From an uncultured Subdoligranulum sp. (GTDB lineage: Bacteria; Bacillota; Clostridia; Oscillospirales; Ruminococcaceae): a stretch of 48,301 bases of DNA. The notes beneath the pieces were generated by a model that saw nothing but the letters and a program-made list of their open reading frames with translations, was not told the origin of the DNA and made no database searches. Of this stretch, positions 31,894-40,536 are shown one piece after another. The stretch covers positions 1 to 48,301 of the forward strand of contig CALZZE010000019.1 of the NCBI GenBank assembly GCA_945830575.1. The letters run 5' to 3'. The position numbers and the translations under genes were made by a program. Numbering within the stretch: position 1 is the first letter of the stretch; every line of letters starts with the position of its first letter.

Positions 31894-33177
31894 TCAGATC
31901 AGCTCGATTTTGGCCCCGAGGCTTTGCAGCACCTCGAAAAATCCCGGCCAGCTTTTGTTGACGGCCTCCGCCCCCAGAATGGTGACCGGGATGCCCGCGC
32001 CGTAGGCCGCCACCGCCAGCGCCATGACGATGCGGTGGTCGTTGTGGCCGTACAGCGGCACGCCGGGCGTGTGCAGCGCCGTCTGCGGGATGGTGACGGT
32101 GTCCCCGTCCACCTGCACCCGCGCCCCCATTTTGGCCAGTTCCTGCGCCATCGCCTCGATGCGGTCGGATTCCTTGAGACGCAGCCGCCCCGCGTTGCGG
32201 ATGACGGTGGCCCCGCCGCAGAAGGTGGCCAGCGTGAACAGCACCGGGCCAAGGTCCGGGCAGTCCGCCAGATCGATCTCGGTGGCCCACATCAGGCTGC
32301 GCTCAAAGTGCAGCCCGTCGGATTCGTTGTGAAATTTCGCGCCGCAGCGCTGTAAAATGTCCAGAATGGCCTTGTCGCCCTGATGGGTGTCCTCCGCAAG
32401 GCCGGTGACGGTGATGCCCCCCACCAGACTGCCCAGCACCGCCAGAAACGCCGCCTGACTGTAATCCCCCTCGATGGCGAGGTCGCAGGCCCTGTAAGTC
32501 TGCGGCGCGGGGATGCGGAACACCACCGTGCCGTCCTTGCGGGTGCGGCTGCTCACCTTGACGCCGAACCGCTGCATGGCGTCCAGCGTTAGGCCCACGT
32601 AAGAGCGGCTCTCAAAGGGCGGCGAGACCTCGATGGTGCAGCTGTCCTCCATCAGCGGCGCGGCAAACAGCAGGCCGCTGATGAACTGGCTGGACACATC
32701 CCCCGGCATGCGGAAAGTGCCCGGCTGCAGCCGCCCGAACACCGTGATGCCGCTGCGGTCCTGCTCAAAGCGCAGCCCCTGCTGGTGGAACAGCATCCGG
32801 TAGACCTCCTGCGGGCGGTCCATGAGGCGGCCCGCGCCCTCAAAGCGCACCTTCTGGCCGGTGAGGCTGAAGGTGGGCAGCAGGAACCGCAGCGCGGAGC
32901 CGCTCTCCCCGCACCACACCGGCCGGGTGACCGTGACAAAGCCGCCGCTGACGCCCCGCCCCTGAATGGTGACGGCGTGTTCCTCTTTCTGCACCCTTGC
33001 GCCCAGCTGGGTGATGGCGTCCAGCATCACCGAGATGTCGGCGCTGTATTCCAGATTGTCCAGCCGGCTGACGCCCTGACTCAGCCCCGCACACAGCACG
33101 GTGCGGTTGGCTGCCGATTTGCTGGGCGGCACCGCAGCGGCGCCGCCCAGACGGCTGACGTAAAGTTTTGCGTCCAT
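31894..33177 (-). CDS. aroA: 3-phosphoshikimate 1-carboxyvinyltransferase (EPSP synthase)
   Basis: This 427-residue enzyme joins phosphoenolpyruvate to shikimate 3-phosphate. PSKSAANRTVLCAGL at the N-terminus, GESGSALRFLLP (a variant of the usual GNSGTT/S loop), DVSSQFISGLLFAAPLMED and the C-terminal LRLKESDRIEAMAQEL and HNDHRIVMALAVAA motifs are all in place. The G-E-S-G-S-A loop resembles class II, glyphosate-tolerant-type variants more than the G-N-A-G-T loop of class I. The domain layout is complete. It lies ten bases after aroF. Confidence 0.97.
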   Translation of the reverse strand: MDAKLYVSRLGGAAAVPPSKSAANRTVLCAGLSQGVSRLDNLEYSADISVMLDAITQLGARVQKEEHAVTIQGRGVSGGFVTVTRPVWCGESGSALRFLLPTFSLTGQKVRFEGAGRLMDRPQEVYRMLFHQQGLRFEQDRSGITVFGRLQPGTFRMPGDVSSQFISGLLFAAPLMEDSCTIEVSPPFESRSYVGLTLDAMQRFGVKVSSRTRKDGTVVFRIPAPQTYRACDLAIEGDYSQAAFLAVLGSLVGGITVTGLAEDTHQGDKAILDILQRCGAKFHNESDGLHFERSLMWATEIDLADCPDLGPVLFTLATFCGGATVIRNAGRLRLKESDRIEAMAQELAKMGARVQVDGDTVTIPQTALHTPGVPLYGHNDHRIVMALAVAAYGAGIPVTILGAEAVNKSWPGFFEVLQSLGAKIELI

Positions 33178-33187
33178 CGTTCGTTCC

Positions 33188-34207
33188 TTATTCGATCTCG
33201 CGTCCCACGGCCTTGGCTACCACGCGGCATTTTTCAATGGTCTCGGCGAACTTGTCGGGTTTCAGGCACTGGGCGCCGTCGCTCCAGGCGCACTGGGGAT
33301 TGTCGTGAACCTCGATCTCCAGACCGTCCGCACCGGCGGCCACCGCGGCGATGGCCATGCTCTCCACGTACTTGTAGTTGCCGGTGGCGTGGCTGGGGTC
33401 GATGATGATGGGCAGATGGGTCTTTTCCTTGATGACCGGAATGGCGGACAGGTCCAGCGTATTGCGGGTGGCGGTCTCGAAGGTGCGGATGCCACGCTCG
33501 CACAAAATGACCTGCTCGTTGCCGCCGGCCATGATGTACTCGGCGGACATGATCCATTCCTCGATGGTGTTGGCAAGGCCGCGCTTGAGCAGCACCGGCT
33601 TGTGCATTTTGCCGATGGCCTTGAGCAGCTGGAAGTTCTGCATATTCCGTGCGCCCACCTGCACCACATCCACGTATTCCTCGAACTCGTCGATGTGAGC
33701 CTCGTCCATCAGCTCGCTGACGATGGGCAGACCGGTGGCCTCGCGGGCCTTCACCATGTCCAGCACGCCTTCGGTGCCAAGACCCTGAAAGCTGTACGGG
33801 CTGGTACGGGGTTTGTAGGCGCCGCCGCGCAGAAAGTTGGCGCCGCCCGCCTTGACCAGCTGGGCCATGCGCAGGGTATGCTCCGCGCCCTCGATGCTGC
33901 AGGGTCCTGCCATGATGGCCAGCGGCGCGCCCGCGCCGATTTTCACGCCGCGCACATCAATGACGGTGTCCGCCGGGTGGAACAACCGGTTGGCCCGCTT
34001 GTAGGGCGCCGACACACGGGTGACGTTCTCCACCCACGGGTTTGCCAGCACGTCCTTTTCGGCGATCTTGGTGGTGTCGCCCACCAGACCGAACACGTTG
34101 TAGTCGGTGCCGCGGATGAGCGTGACCGACAGGCCCTGCTTCTCAAAATTGTCGATGATGCGGTCAAGCTCCACCTGCGGTGTGCCTTTTTTGGTGGATA
34201 TAATCAT
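33188..34207 (-). CDS. aroF: 3-deoxy-7-phosphoheptulonate synthase (DAHP synthase)
   Basis: This 339-residue enzyme condenses PEP and erythrose 4-phosphate, the first shikimate step. Residues 1-70 form a ferredoxin-like regulatory domain that feeds back on Phe or Tyr in type I-beta enzymes. The barrel follows with IMAGPCSIEG, RGGAYKPRTSPYSFQG, VGARNMQNF, PVLLKRG, ILCERGIRTFE, DPSHATG and the closing EVHDNP metal site. The start has AAGGGAGG upstream. Unusually it is fifth in the operon although it catalyses the first step. Confidence 0.97.
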   Translation of the reverse strand: MIISTKKGTPQVELDRIIDNFEKQGLSVTLIRGTDYNVFGLVGDTTKIAEKDVLANPWVENVTRVSAPYKRANRLFHPADTVIDVRGVKIGAGAPLAIMAGPCSIEGAEHTLRMAQLVKAGGANFLRGGAYKPRTSPYSFQGLGTEGVLDMVKAREATGLPIVSELMDEAHIDEFEEYVDVVQVGARNMQNFQLLKAIGKMHKPVLLKRGLANTIEEWIMSAEYIMAGGNEQVILCERGIRTFETATRNTLDLSAIPVIKEKTHLPIIIDPSHATGNYKYVESMAIAAVAAGADGLEIEVHDNPQCAWSDGAQCLKPDKFAETIEKCRVVAKAVGREIE

Positions 34208-34224
34208 AAATCAGGTCCTCCCTT

Positions 34225-35478
34225 TTACTTCCCCTCAAAATATTCCTTTGTTTTCTGCAATGCGGTCTGCACCGCCGCGTCAAAGGCCGCGGTGTTTTCC
34301 ACGATCAGGTCAGCGGCCCGCTCGTACAGCGGGAACCGCTCCTTTTCCATTTCCAGCAGCGCCTCCCGACCCTTGGACAGCGGCCGGCCCGCCGTGGCAA
34401 GGCGGTTGACGGGGCGCTGCACCCACAGCACCGGGCCATTCTGCCGCAGCGCGTGGACGTTGCCCGGCGTTTTGATGATGCCGCCGCCGCAGGCAATGAC
34501 CTGCCCGCTGCCCCGGCCCACCTCGGCGGCCGCCTGCGCCTCGATGGCGCGGAAGGCTGCCTCGCCGTCACGGGCGAAGATGTCCGGGATGGTGCAGCCC
34601 GCCTTCTGTTCAATGACCTCGTCCAGATCCACGAACTGCTTGCCCAGCGCCTTGGCAAGTCCCCGGCCGATGGTGGTCTTGCCGCTGCCCGGCATCCCGA
34701 TGAGGGATACGTTGGCCTGCCGGGCCTGCAAATCCAGAAACGTTTTGCGGATGACCACCTTTTCATCCAGCAGCTTGCCGGTAAAATGTTCCGAGGCATA
34801 CACCGCCTGCGCCACCAGCATTTCCAGACCGCCGAAGGCGGGGATGCCCCGCTCCCGGGCGCTGAGCACCAGCTCGGTGCAGAAGGGATTGTACACCACA
34901 TCCAGCACCGCTTTCAGGCGGGGGAAGGCGTCCAAATCCACCGCGCAGTCCCCGTTGCGGGGGTACATCCCCACCGGGGTGGTGTTGATGAGGATGTCCA
35001 CCTCCTTGTGGGCGGCGGCCTGCGCGTAGGTGAGCGTGCCGTTTTTGCCGCTGCGGCTGGCGGTGAGAATGTTCGCCGCGCCGCCGTCGGCACACACGGC
35101 GGACACCGTGTTGTGGGTGCCGCCGCTGCCTAAAATCAGCACGGTGCGGCCCCGGAAGCGGATGCCGTGGTGGGCCGCCAGATAGGAGAAGCCCGCGTAG
35201 TCGGTGTTGTAGCCGTAGAGCCTGCCGCCCCGGTTCACCACCGTGTTCACCGCGCCGATCTTCTCCGCCAACGGGTCCACCACGTCGCAGTAGGGAATGA
35301 CCAGCTGCTTGTAGGGGATGGTCACGTTGATGGCCCTGAAATCCCGGGATTCCAGAAACGCCCGGGCCTCCTCCTCGGTGGGCAGCGGGTGCAGTTCATA
35401 GGTATAGCCGCCCACCGCCTCATGGATGGGCTTGGAAAAGCTGTGCCCCAGCACGGAGCCGATCAGACCGTATTCCAT
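34225..35478 (-). CDS. aroE: Shikimate dehydrogenase-shikimate kinase fusion (AroE-AroK)
   Basis: This 417-residue bifunctional protein reduces 3-dehydroshikimate with NADPH and then phosphorylates shikimate. Residues 1-255 are AroE: GHSFSKPIHE, VTIPYK with catalytic Lys57, NTDYAG with Asp93, and the nucleotide loop LGSGGTHNT. Residues 256-417 are AroK: P-loop GMPGSGKT (261-268), DLDEVIE, ACGGGII and the RPVNRLATAGRPL lid. No stop or frame break separates the halves. Separate genes are more usual. The fusion couples two consecutive steps. Confidence 0.96.
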   Translation of the reverse strand: MEYGLIGSVLGHSFSKPIHEAVGGYTYELHPLPTEEEARAFLESRDFRAINVTIPYKQLVIPYCDVVDPLAEKIGAVNTVVNRGGRLYGYNTDYAGFSYLAAHHGIRFRGRTVLILGSGGTHNTVSAVCADGGAANILTASRSGKNGTLTYAQAAAHKEVDILINTTPVGMYPRNGDCAVDLDAFPRLKAVLDVVYNPFCTELVLSARERGIPAFGGLEMLVAQAVYASEHFTGKLLDEKVVIRKTFLDLQARQANVSLIGMPGSGKTTIGRGLAKALGKQFVDLDEVIEQKAGCTIPDIFARDGEAAFRAIEAQAAAEVGRGSGQVIACGGGIIKTPGNVHALRQNGPVLWVQRPVNRLATAGRPLSKGREALLEMEKERFPLYERAADLIVENTAAFDAAVQTALQKTKEYFEGK

Positions 35479-35483
35479 TTGTA

Positions 35484-36584
35484 CTACCTCTTTGTTTGTC
35501 CTTCTGTGCCAAAGCGCTGTGTGTACAGGTCCAGCACCCCGAAAGCGGTCAGCGTGGTCTGCACGATGGCGGCCCGGGGCACGATGCAGGGGTCGTGACG
35601 CCCCTGAATGGTGATGGATGCGTTTTCCAGGTGGGTATAATCCACGGTGTCCTGCTGTTTGTAGATGCTGGGGGTGGGTTTCAGCACGGTGCGGAACACC
35701 ACCGGCATCCCGTTGGTGATGCCGCCGTTGATGCCGCCGTTTTTGTTGGTGGCGGTGACCACCTTGCCCTCCCGCATCCGGAAGGGGTCGTTGGCCTCGC
35801 TGCCCCGCATCCCGGCGAAGGCAAAGCCCGCGCCGAACTCCACGCCCTTGCAGGCGGGAATGGCGAACAGCAGATGGGCCAGCTGGCTCTCCATGCTGTC
35901 AAACCACGGCTCGCCCAGTCCCGCGGGCAGGCCGGTGATGACGGTCTCGAGGATGCCGCCCACGCTGTCCGCGTCCTTGGCGGCAGCCCGGATGGCCTCC
36001 TGCATGGGGATTTCTTTGGACGGGTCCAGCAGCGCGAAATGTCCCGGCTCCGGCTCGGGCAGCACCAGTCCCGCCGCGCTGGACAGCGGCGCGTCCTTGA
36101 CGCCGGCGCACTGGGCGATGTGGGTGTATACCCGGATGCCCAGCGTTTCCAGCACGCCCTGGCAGACCGCCCCCGCGGCCACCGACGCGGCGGTGATGCG
36201 GCCGGAGAAGTGTCCCCCGCCGCGTGCGTCCTGAAAGCCGTGGTACTTGGCGTAGGCGGTGTAGTCCGCGTGGCCGGGACGCAAAAGGTCGGCAGTCTTG
36301 GCGTAATCGCCGCTGCGGGTGTTGGTGTTGCGCACCATCAGCGTGATGGCAGTGCCGGTGGTATGGCCGTTCACCACGCCGGAGAGGAACTCCACCTCGT
36401 CCGGCTCGGTGCGGGAGGTGGAAAGCCCGTCCCCGCGGGCGCGGCGGCGGTCCATGGCGGCGGCGATGGCGGCGGCGTCCACCGGCAGTCCGGCGGCCAG
36501 CCCGTCCAGCACCGCGCCCACCGCCGCACCGTGGCTTTCGCCAAAAATCGTCATGCTGACGGCATTTCCGTAGGTGTTTTTCAA
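35484..36584 (-). CDS. aroC: Chorismate synthase
   Basis: This 366-residue FMN-dependent lyase turns EPSP into chorismate. NTYGNAVSMTIFGESHG opens the protein at TTG 36584, with GGGGGGA seven bases upstream; a longer frame to 36704 has no family similarity and overlaps aroB. RRRARGDGLSTSRTEPDEVEFLSG, GHADYTAYAKYHGFQDARGGGHFSGR and the C-terminal GGINGGITNGMPV complete the family signature. It lies six bases before the aroE-aroK start and 14 bases after aroB. Confidence 0.98.
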   Translation of the reverse strand: MKNTYGNAVSMTIFGESHGAAVGAVLDGLAAGLPVDAAAIAAAMDRRRARGDGLSTSRTEPDEVEFLSGVVNGHTTGTAITLMVRNTNTRSGDYAKTADLLRPGHADYTAYAKYHGFQDARGGGHFSGRITAASVAAGAVCQGVLETLGIRVYTHIAQCAGVKDAPLSSAAGLVLPEPEPGHFALLDPSKEIPMQEAIRAAAKDADSVGGILETVITGLPAGLGEPWFDSMESQLAHLLFAIPACKGVEFGAGFAFAGMRGSEANDPFRMREGKVVTATNKNGGINGGITNGMPVVFRTVLKPTPSIYKQQDTVDYTHLENASITIQGRHDPCIVPRAAIVQTTLTAFGVLDLYTQRFGTEGQTKR

Positions 36585-36597
36585 GAAAATCCCCCCG

Positions 36598-37632
36598 TTA
36601 TTCCTCTTCTGTGATGCCCAGCAGGCCGCCCAGCTCACTGATGGCGATCTTATCCGCCCGCCAGCAGCCCAGCCCCGGCACCCTGATGACGGTGATGCTG
36701 TCACCGCGGCTCTTTTTGTCGTGCTGCATGTAGCCCAGCACCTTGTGCTTGTCCACGCCGGTGCGCACCGGCAGGCCCAGCGTCCGCATGACGGCGCGGG
36801 TGCGCTTGACCAGCTGCTTGTCCTCGATCATGGGCAGCATGCCCAGCGCCACGCACTCGCCATGGTACAGGCCGTTGGTGCGCCGGCCCCGGATGCCCTT
36901 CACCGCCTCGATACCGTGGCCGATGGTGTGGCCGAAGTTGAGGCAGGCCCGCATGCCGTTCTCCCGCTCGTCCTGCTCCACCACCCGCTTTTTCACCTGT
37001 AAGCTGCGGTAGATGATCTCCTCGATGTTGTCCTCCACAGGGCCCTTCTCAAACAGCGCGAACAGCTCCGGGTCGGCAATGATGCCCGCTTTGAGGGCCT
37101 CCGCCAGACCGTTCACGTACTGGCGGCGGGGCAGCGTGTCCAGCGTGTCGGGATCGATGAGCACCACACAGGGCTGCCAGAAGGCCCCCACGATGTTCTT
37201 GGTCTCGCCCAGATCCACCGCGGTCTTGCCGCCGATGGAGGAATCCACCTGGGACAACGTGGTGGTGGGGCACTGGGCAAACTCGATGCCCCGCATGAAG
37301 GTGGCGGCGCAGAATCCGCCCAGATCCCCCACAACGCCGCCGCCCACGGCCACCAGCAGATCCTTGCGGGTCATGCCGAACTCCAGCATGGCCTGCAAAA
37401 CCTGCCCGTAGACCTTCAAGCTCTTGCTGCCCTCGCCCTGCGGCACCGTGTACACCGTGCTGTCGGGGCACTGGTCGGCCACCGTCTGAGCATACTGGGC
37501 GGGCACGCCGCTGTCGGTCAGCACAAAGACCTTGCGGTTCTGCACGTTGGTGAACTGGTGCAGATTGCGCAGGCATCCCCGCTTGAGGATGATGTCATAG
37601 CCGGACCGGTTCAGTTTCATCGTCAGTTTCAT
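36598..37632 (-). CDS. aroB: 3-dehydroquinate synthase
   Basis: This 344-residue NAD- and zinc-dependent enzyme cyclises DAHP to 3-dehydroquinate. GEGSKSLKVYGQVL, the NAD loop VGGGVVGDLGGFCAATFMRGI (GGGVVGDLGG core), PTTLLSQ-like PTTTLSQVDSSIGGKT and the zinc-binding LNFGHTIGHGIEAV identify it. I chose ATG 37632, seven bases after GTGGGGGT; another in-frame ATG lies at 37620. It follows pheA by 16 bases. The dehydratase that would take its product (AroD or AroQ) is not encoded in the window. Confidence 0.97.
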   Translation of the reverse strand: MKLTMKLNRSGYDIILKRGCLRNLHQFTNVQNRKVFVLTDSGVPAQYAQTVADQCPDSTVYTVPQGEGSKSLKVYGQVLQAMLEFGMTRKDLLVAVGGGVVGDLGGFCAATFMRGIEFAQCPTTTLSQVDSSIGGKTAVDLGETKNIVGAFWQPCVVLIDPDTLDTLPRRQYVNGLAEALKAGIIADPELFALFEKGPVEDNIEEIIYRSLQVKKRVVEQDERENGMRACLNFGHTIGHGIEAVKGIRGRRTNGLYHGECVALGMLPMIEDKQLVKRTRAVMRTLGLPVRTGVDKHKVLGYMQHDKKSRGDSITVIRVPGLGCWRADKIAISELGGLLGITEEE

Positions 37633-37648
37633 AAAAAGTACCCCCACA

Positions 37649-38737
37649 TCACAATGTTTTCAGATCGAAGATGCCCAGCAGCCGCACCGTGCGGCAGACC
37701 CCGTCCAGCACCTGCAGCAGCGTTTCGCAGGCAGCATCGTCCGGACAGATGAGCTGCACATAGAAATAGTATTCAAACTGCACATGGGGCAGCGGGCGGC
37801 TTTTGATGCATTCCATGTTCAGTCCCTGCCGGCCGATCAGCTCGATGACCTGCGCCAGCTTGCCGGGCTTGTGGTCCACCGTGAACAGCAGCGCCATCCG
37901 CTGCCCGGCCCGGGGCGCAGGGGGCGTGTCCCCCTTTTCCACCACCAGAAACCGGGTGGTGTTGTCCCCGTCCTCGTTGACGCCCTGCGCCAGAATCTCC
38001 AGCCCGTACAGCTTCGCCGTCTCGGCGCTGGCGATGGCCGCCACACTCTTGTCCCCCAGCTCCGCCACATGGCGGGCGGCATCGGCGGTGTTGCCCCACA
38101 CCACGGTCTGCGCGCCGTGGGCACGCAGAAACAGGCTGCTCTGGGCCAGCGCCTGCTGGTGGCTCACCACCGTTTTGATGTCCGCCAGCGTGGCCCCGGG
38201 CAATCCCAGCAGGTCCTGCCGGATGGGCAGGTCGCACATGCCGGTGACGGTCAGCTCCGGGTGGGCGTACAAAAGATCCAGCACAGCGGACACGTCCCCG
38301 GCGTTGGAGTTCTCAAAGGGAAGCACGCCGAACTGGGTCTCGCCCCGGCAGACCGCCTCGCACACCTCCGCCCAGGTGGAAAACGCCTTGCTGCGGGCAA
38401 AGGGGAACAGCCGCCGCAGCGCAATGTGGCTCCACGCGCCCTCCACCCCCTGATAGGCCGCAGCGTCCCGCCCCAGCATGGCCCGCTGGTACGCCTTGGA
38501 CACCTCCATGGCCTGCTGCAAAAATTCCCGGTAATAGGGCCGCAATTCTTCCTTTTGCAGCCGGGCGGTGTTGTTGTCCAACACCACCTGCTCCCGCGCC
38601 GCGTCAAAGACCGGCTTGCCGGTCTGCGCCTTGTACAGCGCCACCTGCGCCACCGCCTCCATGCGCTGTTCAAACAGCGCGGCCATCTGCGCGTCGATGG
38701 CGTCGATTTTCTGTCGCGCCTGCTGTAACTCGTCCAT
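37649..38737 (-). CDS. pheA: Chorismate mutase-prephenate dehydratase (P-protein)
   Basis: This 362-residue bifunctional enzyme leads chorismate to phenylpyruvate. Residues 1-85 are an AroQ-type chorismate mutase (MDELQQARQKIDAIDAQMAA). About 95-275 is prephenate dehydratase, with NTTRFLVVEKG holding the catalytic Thr. About 285-362 is an ACT domain (HKPGKLAQVIELIG, ECIKSRP) that binds Phe for feedback inhibition. Start ATG 38737 has AAGGGG six bases upstream. As the first gene it follows a promoter with extended -10. No T-box or leader peptide is seen. Confidence 0.97.
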   Translation of the reverse strand: MDELQQARQKIDAIDAQMAALFEQRMEAVAQVALYKAQTGKPVFDAAREQVVLDNNTARLQKEELRPYYREFLQQAMEVSKAYQRAMLGRDAAAYQGVEGAWSHIALRRLFPFARSKAFSTWAEVCEAVCRGETQFGVLPFENSNAGDVSAVLDLLYAHPELTVTGMCDLPIRQDLLGLPGATLADIKTVVSHQQALAQSSLFLRAHGAQTVVWGNTADAARHVAELGDKSVAAIASAETAKLYGLEILAQGVNEDGDNTTRFLVVEKGDTPPAPRAGQRMALLFTVDHKPGKLAQVIELIGRQGLNMECIKSRPLPHVQFEYYFYVQLICPDDAACETLLQVLDGVCRTVRLLGIFDLKTL

Positions 38738-38768
38738 ACCATACCCCTTTTCCCAGTGATACAGAGTA

Positions 38769-38797
38769 AGTATACCATAAATGGGTCTTTTCCACAA
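38769..38797 (-). promoter_or_regulatory. Sigma-A promoter of the aromatic amino acid operon
   Basis: On the minus strand TTGTGG (38797-38792) and TATACT (38774-38769) are 17 bases apart with an extended -10 (TATGGTATACT), about 32 bases before the pheA start. Confidence 0.82.
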
Positions 38798-38808
38798 GAG
38801 GAAAGCAC

Positions 38809-38839
38809 AAAAAATGCCGTCCCAAAAAAGGGACGGCAT
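38809..38839 (-). terminator. Intrinsic terminator after the HAD hydrolase gene
   Basis: ATGCCGTCCC and its exact complement form a 10-bp stem around a six-base loop, followed on the minus strand by six T. It separates the HAD gene from the pheA promoter. Confidence 0.92.
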
Positions 38840-38850
38840 AGCGTGTATCG

Positions 38851-39711
38851 TCAACCGTGGAGGGCGCTGCGCAGGGCGGCCAGCAGCTCAGCCTGATAGG
38901 CGGGACCAAAGGTGCCGTGCAGCAGCTTGGGCAGGGCCTCCTCCTGCAAACGGCGCCAGCTTTCGGTCTCCCGGCCCGGCACGATGGGCACAAAGGACAC
39001 CCCGTTGGCCGCGGCGGCCTGGGCATCGCCCATGGAATCCCCCACCATGACCACCTTGCGGCTCTCATAGCCGCAGGCCAGCATGGAGGCGATGGAGTTG
39101 GCCTTGCTGCCCACCTCCTGCCCGAAAATGACGTCCGCGTGGCGGGAAAGGCCGTAGCGGGTCCACTCGTTCTCGATGGCGCTCTCGTTGGCGGCGGAAA
39201 CCACCGCCACATCCGCCACGGCATGCAGCTGGCGCAGGCTCTGCTCCACGCCGGGGAAGGGCTGGAAGGTGGGTTCCAGCGCCTGAATCCGGCGGTTGCA
39301 AGCGCTGTTCCACTCCTGCAGGCGGCGCAGTGCAAGGCTGCCGGTGCGGTGCAGCTCCATCTGCAAACTGGCGGTGGAAAGCTCCGACGCGGTAGCCACC
39401 CATGCGGCGATGTCCTCGCTGCCGGGGATGTCCACGCCCCGGTTTTTCAGCCGGTCAAACAGCAGCACCACGCTCTCGAATCGGGAAATGCCCCGGGTGA
39501 TGGTGTGCAGGTTGATCTCCTCCCACGCGGCGGTGATGAAATCCGCCTCGCTGTCCAGCGCAAACACGCGGATCAGTTCCGGACAGAACACCATGCAGTG
39601 CTTGATGCGCACCGCGTCCATGACGCAGCCGTCCGAATCCATGCAGACCAGAAATTCCCGCCGCTTGCGGAAATCTGCCAATGCGTTGCCCACAGCGATT
39701 CCCCCTCTCAT
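38851..39711 (-). CDS. HAD-superfamily hydrolase
   Basis: This protein of about 286 residues has HAD motif I VCMDSDGCVMDAV (catalytic Asp pair, with Cys replacing the usual Thr or Val), motif II VVSAANES, the Lys motif in GSKANSIASM and motif IV VMVGDSMGD. A helical cap lies between motifs I and II. The ATG at 39711 has AAGGG close upstream; GTG 39693 is an equally good alternative because GAGGGGG lies seven bases before it. It is a single-gene unit with its own promoter and terminator. Its substrate is not known. Confidence 0.9.
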   Translation of the reverse strand: MRGGIAVGNALADFRKRREFLVCMDSDGCVMDAVRIKHCMVFCPELIRVFALDSEADFITAAWEEINLHTITRGISRFESVVLLFDRLKNRGVDIPGSEDIAAWVATASELSTASLQMELHRTGSLALRRLQEWNSACNRRIQALEPTFQPFPGVEQSLRQLHAVADVAVVSAANESAIENEWTRYGLSRHADVIFGQEVGSKANSIASMLACGYESRKVVMVGDSMGDAQAAAANGVSFVPIVPGRETESWRRLQEEALPKLLHGTFGPAYQAELLAALRSALHG

Positions 39712-39722
39712 ACTACCCTTTT

Positions 39723-39752
39723 ATGATAGCAGATTTTACCAATTCAATGCAA
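39723..39752 (-). promoter_or_regulatory. Promoter of the HAD hydrolase gene
   Basis: On the minus strand TTGCAT (39752-39747) and TATCAT (39728-39723) are 18 bases apart in an AT-rich gap, just before the start codon region. Confidence 0.55.
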
Positions 39753-39777
39753 GCGATTTTGGCAAAAATTACAAATT

Positions 39778-40500
39778 TTACGTTTCGCTCAACGCCTGCC
39801 CGATGGGCTGGTTGATGAGCAGCGTGGCGGTCGCGTCCGCCGGGGTGGGCTGTTTGTTGATAATGACAAGGTCGTCGCCGCGGAAATAGCGGATGAGTCC
39901 CGCCGCCGGGTACACCGCCAGACTGGTGCCGCCGATGATGAGGGTGTCGGCCTGACGGATGGCGTTCACGGCGTTTTCGATGGTCTGTTCGTCCAGCCCC
40001 TCCTCATACAGCACCACGTCCGGCTTGACGATTCCGCCGCAGGCGGTGCAGCGGGGGATGCCGTCCCCGGTTTTGCCCGCCTCCTCGATGAATTCCACCG
40101 GGAAGAATTTGCCGCAGTGGGTGCAGTAATTGCGCAAGGTCGAGCCGTGCAGCTCGTACACGGTTTTGCTGCCCGCCGCCTGATGCAGCCCATCAATGTT
40201 CTGGGTCACCACGGCGCGGCATTTGCCCTGCTGCTCCAATTTGGCAAGGCGCAGGTGCGCCGGGTTGGGCTTCGCCCCGTGAACAATGAGTTTTTCCCGG
40301 TAGAACGCAAAAAACTCTGCGGTATGGGTCTCATAAAAGGTGTGGGAAAGCATGGTCTCCGGCGGGTACTTGAATTTCTGGTGGTACAGCCCGTCCACCG
40401 AGCGGAAATCCGGGATGCCGCTCTCGGTGGAGACGCCCGCGCCGCCGAAAAATACCAGATTTCGACTATGCTGCAAAATTTTTTCCAATGCCTCGATCAT
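39778..40500 (-). CDS. NAD-dependent protein deacylase, Sir2 family
   Basis: This 240-residue sirtuin removes acyl groups from lysines using NAD+. FFGGAGVSTESGIPDFRS binds NAD, TQNIDGLHQAAGS holds the catalytic His, and two Cys pairs (CTHCG and CTACGG) bind zinc. IIGGTSLAVYPAAG and INKQPTP complete the fold. The start at 40500 (MIEALEKIL) has AAGGGGG upstream; a much longer open frame continues into antisense of nnrD and is not real coding. It is divergent from nnrD, another gene of NAD metabolism. Confidence 0.96.
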   Translation of the reverse strand: MIEALEKILQHSRNLVFFGGAGVSTESGIPDFRSVDGLYHQKFKYPPETMLSHTFYETHTAEFFAFYREKLIVHGAKPNPAHLRLAKLEQQGKCRAVVTQNIDGLHQAAGSKTVYELHGSTLRNYCTHCGKFFPVEFIEEAGKTGDGIPRCTACGGIVKPDVVLYEEGLDEQTIENAVNAIRQADTLIIGGTSLAVYPAAGLIRYFRGDDLVIINKQPTPADATATLLINQPIGQALSET

Positions 40501-40504
40501 GGTC

Positions 40505-40533
40505 TTGCCCCCTTGCCGGAATTTTATTATAAT
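40505..40533 (+). promoter_or_regulatory. Sigma-A promoter of nnrD
   Basis: TTGCCC (40505-40510) and a perfect TATAAT (40528-40533) are 17 bases apart, about 37 bases before nnrD. A second pair, TTGCCG (40513-40518) and TATTAT (40536-40541), has the same spacing. Confidence 0.7.
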
Positions 40534-40536
40534 TGT

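Noticed and set aside
29917-32355. An 812-codon open frame on the plus strand opposite the WYL, tyrA and aroA genes
   Set aside because: Same antisense shadow pattern, with no start signal and no protein family features.
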